19,912 bases of DNA from Bacteroidales bacterium. Its GTDB lineage: Bacteria > Bacteroidota > Bacteroidia > Bacteroidales > Bacteroidaceae. How positions within the stretch are numbered: position 1 is the stretch's first letter; each line of letters starts with the position of its first letter. Both the position numbers and the translations under genes were made by a program. Positions 8,583-15,433 of the stretch are shown here, piece after piece. Where the stretch lies: NCBI GenBank assembly GCA_004552155.1, contig SFPF01000088.1, positions 1 through 19,912 on the forward strand. Reading direction: 5' to 3'. A model generated the notes under the pieces. It did no database searches. It saw only the letters and a list, made by a program, of their open reading frames with translations, and was not told where the DNA came from.

Positions 8583-9480
8583 AAAAATCCTTCTCTATAC
8601 GTTCAAGTTCTTGCTTGATTTTCTCGTTCGTTTCCTGCGAAACGGGCACCAAGGGCAGGCGCAACACGTTTTCGGCCTTGCCTTGCAGGGCGAGCAATGC
8701 CTTGATGCCGCCGGGATTGCCCTCCGCCATCATCAGGCGGCACATCTCTGCGAGTTCGCTTTGCAGGGCGTGTGCCGTGTCGCGGTCGCCTTGCAGGGCG
8801 GAGTGTGTGAGTTGGGCGAAGAGCGCGGGCAGCGCGTTGCCCACCACTGAGATCACACCCGTCGCGCCGCGTTCGAGCAGATCGGCGGCGATGCCGTCGT
8901 CACCGCAGAGCACCTCGAAGCCCTCGGGGGCGTTCTTGATGATTTCTTCCGCCTGTGCCACGTTGCCCGATGCTTCTTTCACCGCCACCACGTTGGGGCA
9001 GTCCTTAGCGATGCGCAGGGCGGTAGCAGGCGTGAGGTTCACGCCCGTGCGTCCCGGCACGTTATAGAGCACTACGGGCAACTTCGTGCTGTCGGCCACG
9101 GCCTTGAAATGCCGGTAAAGGCCTTCCGCCGTCGGCTTGTTGTAGAAGGGGCACACAATCAGTACGCCGTCCACGAGCCCTTCGCGCTCAATGTCGCTGA
9201 GGCCGTCGATAACGTTAGCGGTGCAGTTGCCGCCCGCTCCGAGGAGCAGGGGCACGCGCCCGGCATTGGTCTTATGTACGTAGGAAACGATATTACGCTT
9301 TTCTTCGGTGGTGAGGCAGGGCGTTTCGGCCGTTGTGCCGAGCACGCAAAGAAAGTCTGCGCCGCCTTCAATCTGTTCATTCACAAGCTTGCCCAAGGCT
9401 TCATAATCGGGCGTGCCATCGGTTTGGAACGGCGTAACGATGGCCACTCCAAACCCTTTGAAAATATTTTTGCTAATCAT
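8581..9480 (-). CDS. dapA: 4-hydroxy-tetrahydrodipicolinate synthase
   Basis: DapA condenses pyruvate with aspartate semialdehyde, the first committed step to diaminopimelate and lysine, in the cytosol. The 299-residue length is normal for this TIM-barrel family. Visible features are the LGTTAETP loop (Thr49/Thr50), the catalytic Tyr139 in VVLYNVPGRTG, the Schiff-base Lys168 in NVVAVKEASG, and GNALPALFAQL near the C-terminus. The start ATG at 9480 matches the family start. A TAAATTTG promoter element lies about 32 bp upstream. The gene leads the minus-strand run dapA-PBP1A-kdsB-MORN-glgB, with PBP1A starting 36 bp after its stop. Diaminopimelate is also a peptidoglycan precursor, so the pairing with a PBP makes sense. 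Confidence 0.97.
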   Translation of the reverse strand: MISKNIFKGFGVAIVTPFQTDGTPDYEALGKLVNEQIEGGADFLCVLGTTAETPCLTTEEKRNIVSYVHKTNAGRVPLLLGAGGNCTANVIDGLSDIEREGLVDGVLIVCPFYNKPTAEGLYRHFKAVADSTKLPVVLYNVPGRTGVNLTPATALRIAKDCPNVVAVKEASGNVAQAEEIIKNAPEGFEVLCGDDGIAADLLERGATGVISVVGNALPALFAQLTHSALQGDRDTAHALQSELAEMCRLMMAEGNPGGIKALLALQGKAENVLRLPLVPVSQETNEKIKQELERIEKDF

Positions 9481-9511
9481 ACGAATGATTATATCTGTCT
9501 TAATTTACCTG

Positions 9512-9519
9512 CAAATTTA
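9512..9519 (-). promoter_or_regulatory. Probable dapA promoter, -7 element
   Basis: The minus strand reads TAAATTTG-C, the Bacteroidetes -7 consensus TAnnTTTG, about 32 bp before the dapA ATG. A clear -33 TTTG is not seen at the usual 19-bp distance, so the call rests on the -7 motif and its position. Confidence 0.5.
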
Positions 9520-9689
9520 CGCATTTCTTATATGACAGGCACGTTTTCTCATCACTTTATGCTTGGGTAAATCTATTTAGGCTTACCGTCCGAAATAATC
9601 AGCCCGAGGTTGTAATAGTCGGAAATGGCTTGAAACTGCTCCGGCCGACCGCCTCGCGCTGTGCCAGCCGGCGGCACAATTTGGCGCAA

Positions 9690-9721
9690 TTTGGTGGCAC
9701 GGCAAAAATGGCGTATCTTTG
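9690..9721 (+). promoter_or_regulatory. Bacteroidetes-type promoter
   Basis: TTTGG (9690-9694) and TATCTTTG (9714-9721) are separated by exactly 19 bp, matching the -33/-7 promoter of Bacteroidetes primary sigma factor. The predicted start of transcription, around 9727-9729, coincides with the left arm of a strong hairpin. The -33 region sits in a short direct repeat, CAATTTGG twice. Confidence 0.65.
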
Positions 9722-9726
9722 CATTA

Positions 9727-9769
9727 GCGAAAGAGGAGGAGCGCAGGCTCTTCCTCTTTTCGCGTTTTT
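9727..9769 (+). terminator. Hairpin with T-tract directly at a predicted transcription start (attenuator or tiny RNA)
   Basis: GCGAAAGAGGAGGAGC (9727-9742) pairs with the right arm 9747-9763 over a 4-base loop, with one bulged base and one G-U pair. TTTTT follows at 9765-9769. It looks like an intrinsic terminator, but it begins where the upstream promoter should start transcription, so the product would be a roughly 42-nt hairpin RNA or an attenuated leader. Confidence 0.6.
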
Positions 9770-9774
9770 GGGGC

Positions 9775-9818
9775 AAACTATCTTATATGAGCGCAAAAAC
9801 TATCTTATATGAGCGTAA
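9775..9818. repeat. 22-bp tandem direct repeat with ACTATCTT cores
   Basis: The 19-mer aaactatcttatatgagcg occurs at 9775-9793 and again at 9797-9815, with identical sequence and a 22-bp period. The inverse core AAGATAGT follows near 9830, and a related TTGATAGTTTTTA lies downstream. Two direct and one inverted core near a promoter and a hairpin could be an operator, or the decayed end of an element. Confidence 0.65.
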
Positions 9819-9966
9819 AAATTATAAGCAAGATAGTGAAAATTATCTCCTTGATAGTTTTTACGAAGCCCTTGATAATTGCTCCGAAGTGCTTTTCTGT
9901 AAAAATTTCCTTAAAGAGCGTTTTGATTTTATAAAGGCAAATTTTCCGTTTCTTAATTATCCCTAA
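9787..9966 (+). CDS. Possible 59-residue hypothetical protein (AT-rich, doubtful)
   Basis: An ORF of 59 codons starts at the ATG inside the first 22-bp repeat copy. The peptide has acidic and aromatic stretches (NYLLDSFYEALDN, KERFDFIKANFPF) and no motif I recognise. It follows the 9690-9721 promoter and its hairpin on the same strand. The base composition is clearly more AT-rich than in the neighbouring genes, so this may be acquired DNA, or simply a non-coding stretch with a chance ORF. No homolog is known to me and there is no support beyond the open frame. Confidence 0.25.
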   Translation: MSAKTILYERKNYKQDSENYLLDSFYEALDNCSEVLFCKNFLKERFDFIKANFPFLNYP

Positions 9967-10134
9967 ACTTTCGCCCGAGCTCGTCTTAACGATTGCAAAC
10001 GCGCCGGAAACGCTCTGCGCAGGGATGCGAGCGGCTTTAACGAAATTTGCATTTCTTCCCGCCGGGAAAGGCGAGGCGGCGCGGGCATATTTAAGAGGGC
10101 GCGCCCAACAATTTTCCTTAACTGCTATTTACAT
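9967..10134. other. Stretch without recognisable features
   Basis: This part of the dapA-cvfB intergenic region returns to GC-rich composition. I see no convincing ORF, promoter or terminator. The plus-strand ORF 10025-10222 that crosses it is rejected. Confidence 0.5.
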
Positions 10135-10218
10135 AAAAATGGCAACCACTCGTCATCGCGACGAATGGTTGCCTCACAGAACTTATATAGAGATGAAAAA
10201 ACTATTTTTCCCTTGTTG
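10135..10218 (-). ncRNA. Candidate small RNA of about 80 nt ending in an intrinsic terminator
   Basis: On the minus strand, transcription from the promoter at 10225-10256 should begin near 10218. About 45 nt later comes a stem, GGCAACCA plus TCGTC paired with GACGA plus TGGTTGCC (10141-10173), with one mismatch and a 5-base loop. ATTTTTATG follows. The unit is free-standing: no gene follows it on that strand until dapA, some 650 bp further on. Alternatively the hairpin is simply the terminator of cvfB, whose stop is 128 bp upstream. I do not recognise an RNA family. Confidence 0.45.
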
Positions 10219-10224
10219 CTGATG

Positions 10225-10256
10225 CAAATTTACGGGAGATGATTTTTTCTTGCAAA
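10225..10256 (-). promoter_or_regulatory. Bacteroidetes-type promoter for the candidate small RNA
   Basis: The minus strand carries TAAATTTG (10232-10225) preceded by TTTG (10256-10253), with 20 bp between them (19 if TTGC is used). This matches the -7/-33 pattern. It lies downstream of the cvfB stop, so it does not serve cvfB. Confidence 0.6.
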
Positions 10257-10300
10257 TATTTTCAGAAAAAATTCGTGGAAATTCGACAAAAAGGCGTTTT

Positions 10301-11140
10301 TTACCGATGAATCAACTTGATGCCCTGTTCTTCCAAGGCGATTTTGCGTGCTTTGTAGAGTGTGCCGAGGGCTTGCTTGAAGGTTTTTTTGCTCACGCCG
10401 AAGCGTTCGGCGATTTCCCCGGCGGGCGTTTTGTCGGTGTAGGGGAGGGTGCCGCCGGCTTCTTTGAGGGCTTCGAAGAGTGCGGGGGCGAAGTCGCGGA
10501 ATTTGCTCTTGCCGATTTTTTGCAGCGAGAGGTCGAGGCGGCCGTCAGGGCGCACGTTCACCACGGTTGCTTTCAGCCGGTCGCCGCTATGGGGTTCGGT
10601 GAAAATCTGATTGTCATAGATCATGCCGGCAAAGCGGTTGTCCACGATGACCTTGAAGCCGAGGGGCGTTTTCTGCCAGATGAGCGCGTCGACCTCCATG
10701 CCGCGGTGGTAGAGGCCAGGGCCGGCGTGTCGGATAAAGCGGTCGATTTTGGCTGTGCCCACGATGCGCCGCGACTCCTCGTCCACATAAACGTACACAA
10801 GGTATTTGCGCCCTTGTTCCATCTTCATTTTCTGTTCGCGGAAGGGCACGAAGAGGTCTTTCATCAGTCCCCACGAGAGGAATGCGCCGTATTCGTTCAC
10901 CCATGCCACTTCGAGAAAGGCGAAGTCGCCCACCTGGCAGAATGGTTGTTCGGTGGTGCCCACGAGGAGTTCTTTCTGGTCGAGATAGACAAACACGTCC
11001 ACGGCATCGCCTGGGTGCATCTCGGGACGCACATAGTTTTTGGGCATCAGTATCTCCCCGATTTCGCCGCCGTCGAGGTAGGCTCCGTGGTCGGTAAAGC
11101 GCTTGATGGTCAGTCGGTTGTATTTTCCTAAGCGTATCAT
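10301..11140 (-). CDS. cvfB: CvfB-type S1-domain RNA-binding protein
   Basis: The 279 residues match the CvfB/YitL family: tandem S1-like OB folds at roughly 1-60, 65-135 and 145-215, then a C-terminal winged-helix domain (about 222-279). Visible features include FTDHGAYLDGGEIGEILMPKNYV in the first fold and VNEYGAFLSWGLMKDLFVPFREQ in the second. DGRLDLSLQKIG closes the S1 region, and GEIAERFGVSKKTFKQALGTLYKARKI lies in the winged helix. Family members bind RNA and affect virulence-factor expression in Staphylococcus; the role here is unknown. The gene starts 16 bp after the lolD stop, so the two are probably co-transcribed. Confidence 0.9.
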   Translation of the reverse strand: MIRLGKYNRLTIKRFTDHGAYLDGGEIGEILMPKNYVRPEMHPGDAVDVFVYLDQKELLVGTTEQPFCQVGDFAFLEVAWVNEYGAFLSWGLMKDLFVPFREQKMKMEQGRKYLVYVYVDEESRRIVGTAKIDRFIRHAGPGLYHRGMEVDALIWQKTPLGFKVIVDNRFAGMIYDNQIFTEPHSGDRLKATVVNVRPDGRLDLSLQKIGKSKFRDFAPALFEALKEAGGTLPYTDKTPAGEIAERFGVSKKTFKQALGTLYKARKIALEEQGIKLIHR

Positions 11141-11156
11141 TGGTTTAAGTGTTGCT

Positions 11157-11793
11157 TTATGGGTTTACCACTACGCCGTCGACGAGGTGGATGGTGCGGT
11201 CGGTGAGCGTGGCGAGCTGCTCGTCGTGGGTCACGATGACGAACGTCTGTCCCATTTCGTCGCGCAGGCGGAAAAAGAGGTTTGTCGAGGCTGCCGGAGG
11301 GCTCGTCGGCGAGGATCACGTCGGGCTCGTTCATCAGCGCGCGCGCCACGGCCACGCGCTGCCTTTCGCCGCCCGAGAGTTGCGCGGGGCGGTGCTTGGC
11401 GCGTTCGCTAAGGCCGAGATAGTCGAGCAACTGCATGGCTCGTTCCTTCATGCTGCTGCGGCTGAGCCGTCCGGCAATCATGGCGGGGATCATCACGTTT
11501 TCGAGGGCGGTGAACTCCGGCATGAGTTGGTGGAACTGGAACACGAAGCCGAGGTGCTCGCAGCGGAAGCGTGCCAGAGCCGAACCGCGCAGCGCGAGCA
11601 CGTCGTTGCCGGCGATGCGGAGCGTGCCGCTGTCGGGGCGTGCCAGGGTGCCGGCTATTTGCAGCAGGGTGGTCTTGCCCGCGCCGCTGGGCCCTACGAT
11701 GCTCACCACCTCGCCCTTGGCGATGTGCAGGTCGATACCTTTCAGCACCTCGAGTTGCCCGAAGGATTTTCTTAGATTTTGTATTTCTATCAT
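11157..11793 (-). pseudogene. lolD: LolD-type ABC transporter ATPase, frame broken after the D-loop
   Basis: LolD powers LolCE extraction of outer-membrane lipoproteins from the inner membrane. From ATG 11793 the protein shows Walker A GPSGAGKTT (34-42), the Q-loop region FVFQFHQLMPEFTALENVMIP, signature LSGGERQRVA (139-148) and Walker B plus D-loop VILADEPSGSLD (159-170). Just after SLD, near 11280, the frame changes and about nine residues of the family are missing. The rest (LFFRLRDEMGQTFVIVTHDEQL..., with the switch His) continues in another frame to a stop at 11157-11159. As written, the reading from the start gives a wrong 86-residue tail. Downstream cvfB follows closely. Other MacB/FtsE-type ATPases are less likely, given the FQFHQLMPEFTALENV signature. 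Confidence 0.88.
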
Positions 11794-11815
11794 TTCGGTG
11801 TAATATAATTGGGGC

Positions 11816-12072
11816 GGCCTGTAAGGCCAAATGCTGCCCATAGCCCCGGGCAGCGCCCGGGGTGGGCGGAAATGCATTGATTTAAGTGTCGCGCTCTGTA
11901 AGAGCAACCTTCTTTATGAGGGGCATCGCCCCGTGTGGCGTTTAGGTGTTACGCGCTTTCGGCGCGTGGCATTTTTGCTTTGCGCAAAAATGCCGAATGT
12001 ATTAATTGCTGCATTCATTTCCCAGGGCGTTGCCCTGGGCTGAGGGCAAAAATTGGGCTTTCAGCCCGCCCT
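11816..12072. repeat. Array of about eight short-loop hairpins between lolD and the TlpA-like gene
   Basis: Hairpins in order: GGCCT/AGGCC (11816-11828); CCCCGGGC/GCCCGGGG (11844-11862), nested in GCCCA/TGGGC; GCTCT/AGAGC (11893-11905); GGGGC/GCCCC (11920-11932); ACGCGC/GCGCGT (11951-11967); an 11-bp GGCATTTTTGC/GCAAAAATGCC (11968-11994); CCCAGGGC/GCCCTGGG (12021-12039); GGGCT/AGCCC (12055-12067), nested in AGGGC/GCCCT. Six have 3-base loops and two have 5-base loops. No good ORF covers the array. It resembles REP/BIME-type intergenic DNA, but no family is recognised with certainty. Confidence 0.75.
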
Positions 12073-12109
12073 AATGAATATCGCAAAACAAGTTTTGCCC
12101 CAACCGCTG

Positions 12110-12117
12110 CAAAGTTA
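12110..12117 (-). promoter_or_regulatory. Possible promoter -7 element toward lolD
   Basis: The minus strand has TAACTTTG-C, which fits the -7 consensus. No -33 element is seen at 19 bp. If active, the transcript would carry the hairpin array as a 310-nt leader before lolD. Confidence 0.35.
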
Positions 12118-12179
12118 CGCAAATCTTGCCTGTTTGCCCCTTTGCTTATAGGATAAATAGCATTTTCCAATAAGAATAA

Positions 12180-12210
12180 TTGGCAGTTTGCGCGGTTTTG
12201 GGTAACTTTG
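12180..12210 (+). promoter_or_regulatory. Promoter of the TlpA-DUF6029-Omp28 operon
   Basis: TTGG (12180-12183), a 19-bp spacer and TAACTTTG (12203-12210) form a full Bacteroidetes promoter. Transcription should start near 12217, about 36 bp before the ATG of the TlpA-like gene. Confidence 0.7.
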
Positions 12211-12252
12211 CACACAATATATATTTATATAACGCCAAAATAACGTAATCAA

Positions 12253-12750
12253 ATGAAGAAAATTCTTAGCACAATGCTTCTTTTTGCGGCTTTTTGCTTG
12301 ACAGCCGCCGCGCAGTTGCCCTCAGTGGAACTGAAAGATATTAACGGCAAGGCCGTGAATACGGCAGAACTCTCCAACGATGGCAAGCCCTTTATCATCA
12401 GCTTCTTTGCCACGTGGTGCAAGCCTTGCAATCGAGAACTCAAGGCTATCCACGAGCAATATGCCGACTGGCAGGACGAGACGGGCGTTAAGGTCATCGC
12501 CATTTCCATTGATGAAGCGCAAAACATGCAGAAGGTGAAGCCTATGGTCGACGCCGCAGGCTGGGAATACGAGGTGCTGCTCGACCCCAACAGCGAGTTC
12601 CGCCGCGCAATGGGCGTGAATATGATCCCCCACGTGTTCGTCATCGACGGCAATGGCAAGATAGCCGAGAGCCGCAGCGGCTACACCGACGGCGGCGAGG
12701 AGCATCTGATTGAGAAAGTGCGCGAACTCATTGAGGCACAAGGCAAATAA
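12253..12750 (+). CDS. Exported TlpA-like thiol-disulfide oxidoreductase
   Basis: A 165-residue protein with a signal peptide (hydrophobic 5-18, cleavage near AAAQ) and one thioredoxin fold. The redox motif is WCKPC (Cys56, Cys59) in FFATWCKPC, and the cis-Pro lies in NMIPHVFVIDGNG. TlpA/ResA proteins reduce or isomerise disulfides in the periplasm. The substrate is not shown. The gene opens a plus-strand run with DUF6029 (18 bp on) and the Omp28-like gene. The latter contains a CxxC, and both encode cysteine-containing envelope proteins, so they are possible clients. A full promoter lies just upstream. Confidence 0.92.
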   Translation: MKKILSTMLLFAAFCLTAAAQLPSVELKDINGKAVNTAELSNDGKPFIISFFATWCKPCNRELKAIHEQYADWQDETGVKVIAISIDEAQNMQKVKPMVDAAGWEYEVLLDPNSEFRRAMGVNMIPHVFVIDGNGKIAESRSGYTDGGEEHLIEKVRELIEAQGK

Positions 12751-12768
12751 TACTTTTCCCTAAAAAGA

Positions 12769-14511
12769 ATGAGTTTTAATAAAATCATAATCGCCTGTCT
12801 TGCCACTCTTGCCCCACTCTGCGCAGATGCGCAAGATGGCGACGGCAAGAAATTCTCGCTCCACGGCAGCATTCAGAGCGATGTGCTCTTTCCCGAAAAA
12901 GACGGAAAGATTGGCGCGACCAAAGACAACTGGTCGCTCACGAATACCTACGTGGAACTTAATCTGCTCAACAAATACTTTACCGCCGGCGTGCGCTACG
13001 AAGGTTTGGAGCACCCGCTGCCCGGTTTCGACGAGGGCTTCAAGGGGCGTGGTATTCCTTATTTCTACGTGGCGGGCCATTACAAAGGCTTCGATCTCAC
13101 GCTCGGCGACTTCTACGAGCAGTTCGGCTCGGGTCTTATCCTGCGCACCTACGAAGAGCGTGCGCTCGGCATAGACAATTCCTTGCGCGGCGGAAAGCTC
13201 ACGATGCGGCCGTTTAAGGGCGTAAACATCAAACTCCTCGGTGGCCAGCAACGCTTCTACTGGGAGCACCGCAACCTCGATGATTGCAACGCCTGGATTT
13301 ACGGCGGCGACGTGGAATTGAGCCTCGACCGCTGGTTTAAGAAAATGGACGAGACGGGCACGCGCCTCACGCTCGGTTTCTCCGGCGTGAGCAAGCACGA
13401 AAAGGTGACCGATGACATCACCGTGTTCCGCACCGACGCAGCCACGGGCCAGCAGGGTGCTTATCGCCTCAATCTGCCCGAGAACACGGCGGCCTTCGAT
13501 GCCCGCGCCAATCTGAAAAAAGGCAATTACAGTTTCTTGGCAGAATATGCGTGGAAAGGGCAAGACCCCTCCTCGCGCAATAATTATATCTACCGCCACG
13601 GCCAAACGCTCCTGCTTTCCGGCTCTTACTCCAAGCGCGGCATGAGCGTGCTTTTGCAGGCCAAGCGCACGGAGGACATGGACTTTATGTCGCGCCGATC
13701 GCTTGATAAGGGCGTTACCACGGCGTGCCACATCAACCACCTGCCCGCCTTCTCCATGCAGCAGACTTATGCCCTTGCCTCCATCTATCCCTACGCCACG
13801 CAGAATGCGCTCGGCGAATGGGCCTTCCAGGGAGAGTTTGCCTACACCTTCAAGCGCAAAACGCCCCTCGGCGGCAAGTACGGCACGACCTTGAAACTCA
13901 ACGCCTCGCACATTCGCGCCATCGACCGCAACGACCTCTCTTCCAGCCCGCAAGACTTGGCAGGCACGGAGGGATATACCTCAAAGTTCTTCAAAGTGGG
14001 CAGCCAAATCTATTATCAGGACATAAACGTGCAGTTCGAGAAGAAACTCACCAAGAAGTTCAAACTCAACCTCATGTATGCCAACCAGCGCTACAACAAA
14101 ACGGTCGTTGAGGGCGAGGGCGGCACGGTGAAATGCCACGTGGCGGTTGTGGAAGGCAAATACCAGTTCAACAAAAAGTTCACCCTGCGCGGCGAGGCGC
14201 AATACCTCCACACCCGCGAGGACCAAAAGGACTGGTGGTACGGTCTGCTCGAACTTTCCATCCTGCCCAACCTCATGCTCACCGTCAGCGACCAGTTCAA
14301 CGCCAACGTGCCCGATTTCAGCGAGGACGCAGAGGAAGGGAAAACCAACCGCGTGCACTACCTCATGGGTAGCCTCACGTTTACAAAGAAGGCCCACCGC
14401 ATCCAGGTGGGCTACGGCATGACCCGCGCCGGCTACAACTGCTCGGGCGGCGTTTGCCGCTTCGTGCCGGCGCAGAAAGGTTTGCAGGCTTCCTATTCGT
14501 TTAACTTCTGA
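12769..14511 (+). CDS. DUF6029 family outer-membrane beta-barrel protein
   Basis: A 580-residue protein with a signal peptide (cleavage near CADAQ). It has many alternating amphipathic strands with aromatic ends (FSLHGSIQSDVLF, YFTAGVRYEGLEHPLPG, FYVAGHYKGFDLTLGDFYEQFGSGLILR) and a C-terminal strand ending YSFNF, typical of barrels. The segment GDFYEQFGSGLILRTYEE... is characteristic of DUF6029 in Bacteroidetes. Function is unknown. Cysteines are scattered (DDCNAW, TACHIN, VKCHVA, NCSGGVCRF), which fits the thioredoxin gene next door. The gene starts 18 bp after tlpA and ends 12 bp before the Omp28-like gene, so this is a tight operon. Confidence 0.88.
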   Translation: MSFNKIIIACLATLAPLCADAQDGDGKKFSLHGSIQSDVLFPEKDGKIGATKDNWSLTNTYVELNLLNKYFTAGVRYEGLEHPLPGFDEGFKGRGIPYFYVAGHYKGFDLTLGDFYEQFGSGLILRTYEERALGIDNSLRGGKLTMRPFKGVNIKLLGGQQRFYWEHRNLDDCNAWIYGGDVELSLDRWFKKMDETGTRLTLGFSGVSKHEKVTDDITVFRTDAATGQQGAYRLNLPENTAAFDARANLKKGNYSFLAEYAWKGQDPSSRNNYIYRHGQTLLLSGSYSKRGMSVLLQAKRTEDMDFMSRRSLDKGVTTACHINHLPAFSMQQTYALASIYPYATQNALGEWAFQGEFAYTFKRKTPLGGKYGTTLKLNASHIRAIDRNDLSSSPQDLAGTEGYTSKFFKVGSQIYYQDINVQFEKKLTKKFKLNLMYANQRYNKTVVEGEGGTVKCHVAVVEGKYQFNKKFTLRGEAQYLHTREDQKDWWYGLLELSILPNLMLTVSDQFNANVPDFSEDAEEGKTNRVHYLMGSLTFTKKAHRIQVGYGMTRAGYNCSGGVCRFVPAQKGLQASYSFNF

Positions 14512-14523
14512 TTGCTCTGAAAT

Positions 14524-15393
14524 ATGACTTTTTCGAAATACATCAAATATGCCTTGCCGGCGATTTTTCTGCTTACGCTTTGCGCCTGCGACGAAATCGA
14601 CGAGCAGGATCGCTTCCAAAAAGTAGAAATAGCCTCCGGTGGTGAAAGCGGTGGCGAAGGCGGCGGTGAAGGTACGGGCTTCGGCGCGAAAAACGTGCTT
14701 ATTGAAGATTTCACCGGCCAGCGTTGCATCAACTGCCCCCTGGCCACGAATACCATTTCAACGCTTCAGGCCTCTTTTGGACACGACCGCGTGATCCCCG
14801 TGGCTATCCACGGCGGCGACCTCACGCTGGCCGCACCCACGGGTTTGGCAAACGAAATTGGCAACACATATACCGCCGAGCGCGGCGTTTCTTCCAAGCC
14901 CAAGGGCGAGGTGGACCGTACGGGGCAGTTGCTCGACCAGGAAAAGTGGGGCACGGCCGTGTTGGAGCGCATCTCTATGACAGCGCACGTAAAACTGGGC
15001 GTGGAAAACATCGCCTTTGATGCCGACACGCGCGAACTTTCTTTCAACGTGAACGCCGCAGCCGATTTGACGGGCGCACAGGGCTTGATGCAGGTGTGGC
15101 TCACTGAAAGCCACATACATAAATATCAGGCAACGCCCGACCACAACCGCTATCCGCAATATCCAGCCTCGGGCTATGATCTCAACTATGAGCACAACCA
15201 CGTGCTCCGCGCCTGCGTGAGCGCAAAGGACGGCGATGCCCTCGCGCTTGCCGCCGGCAGCAACGAAACGCGTACATATAAATATATATTGGAGTCCGAC
15301 TGGTTGGCCGATAACATGTCGGTCGTCGTGATTGCCTACAATGCCGCGCAGGGCGTGCTGCAAGTTATTGAGCAGCCGGTTAAGCAGCCTTAA
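14524..15393 (+). CDS. Omp28-like outer-membrane lipoprotein with CxxC
   Basis: A 289-residue protein. A lipoprotein signal peptide has lipobox L-C-A-C, with the lipidated Cys22. A Gly/Glu-rich linker (about 39-55) is followed by VLIEDFTGQRCINCPLA, a thioredoxin-fold start with CINC at 68-71. This matches the Omp28/outer-membrane-protein family of Porphyromonas and relatives. Later parts (YNLNYEHNHVLR-like segment, ILESDWLADNMSVVVIAYNA) form a beta-rich C-terminal domain. The family is surface-associated, and the CxxC suggests redox activity or a structural disulfide. The third gene of the operon, it is followed by a secreted protein 40 bp later. Confidence 0.88.
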   Translation: MTFSKYIKYALPAIFLLTLCACDEIDEQDRFQKVEIASGGESGGEGGGEGTGFGAKNVLIEDFTGQRCINCPLATNTISTLQASFGHDRVIPVAIHGGDLTLAAPTGLANEIGNTYTAERGVSSKPKGEVDRTGQLLDQEKWGTAVLERISMTAHVKLGVENIAFDADTRELSFNVNAAADLTGAQGLMQVWLTESHIHKYQATPDHNRYPQYPASGYDLNYEHNHVLRACVSAKDGDALALAAGSNETRTYKYILESDWLADNMSVVVIAYNAAQGVLQVIEQPVKQP

Positions 15394-15433
15394 TTTTTTC
15401 ACAGATAAATAATCACCTAAATAACACACTATT

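Noticed and set aside
9573..9776. 67-codon minus-strand ORF ending DYYNLGLIISDGKPK
   Set aside because: The end looks vaguely protein-like, but the rest is antisense to a promoter and hairpin and matches no family I know. At most it is the remnant of a gene end.
10025..10222. 65-codon plus-strand ORF
   Set aside because: It spans the terminator hairpin and promoter of the minus-strand unit. Composition and peptide do not look coding.
12760..13953. 397-codon minus-strand ORF
   Set aside because: Antisense to the DUF6029 gene, which has a signal peptide, barrel strands and operon context.
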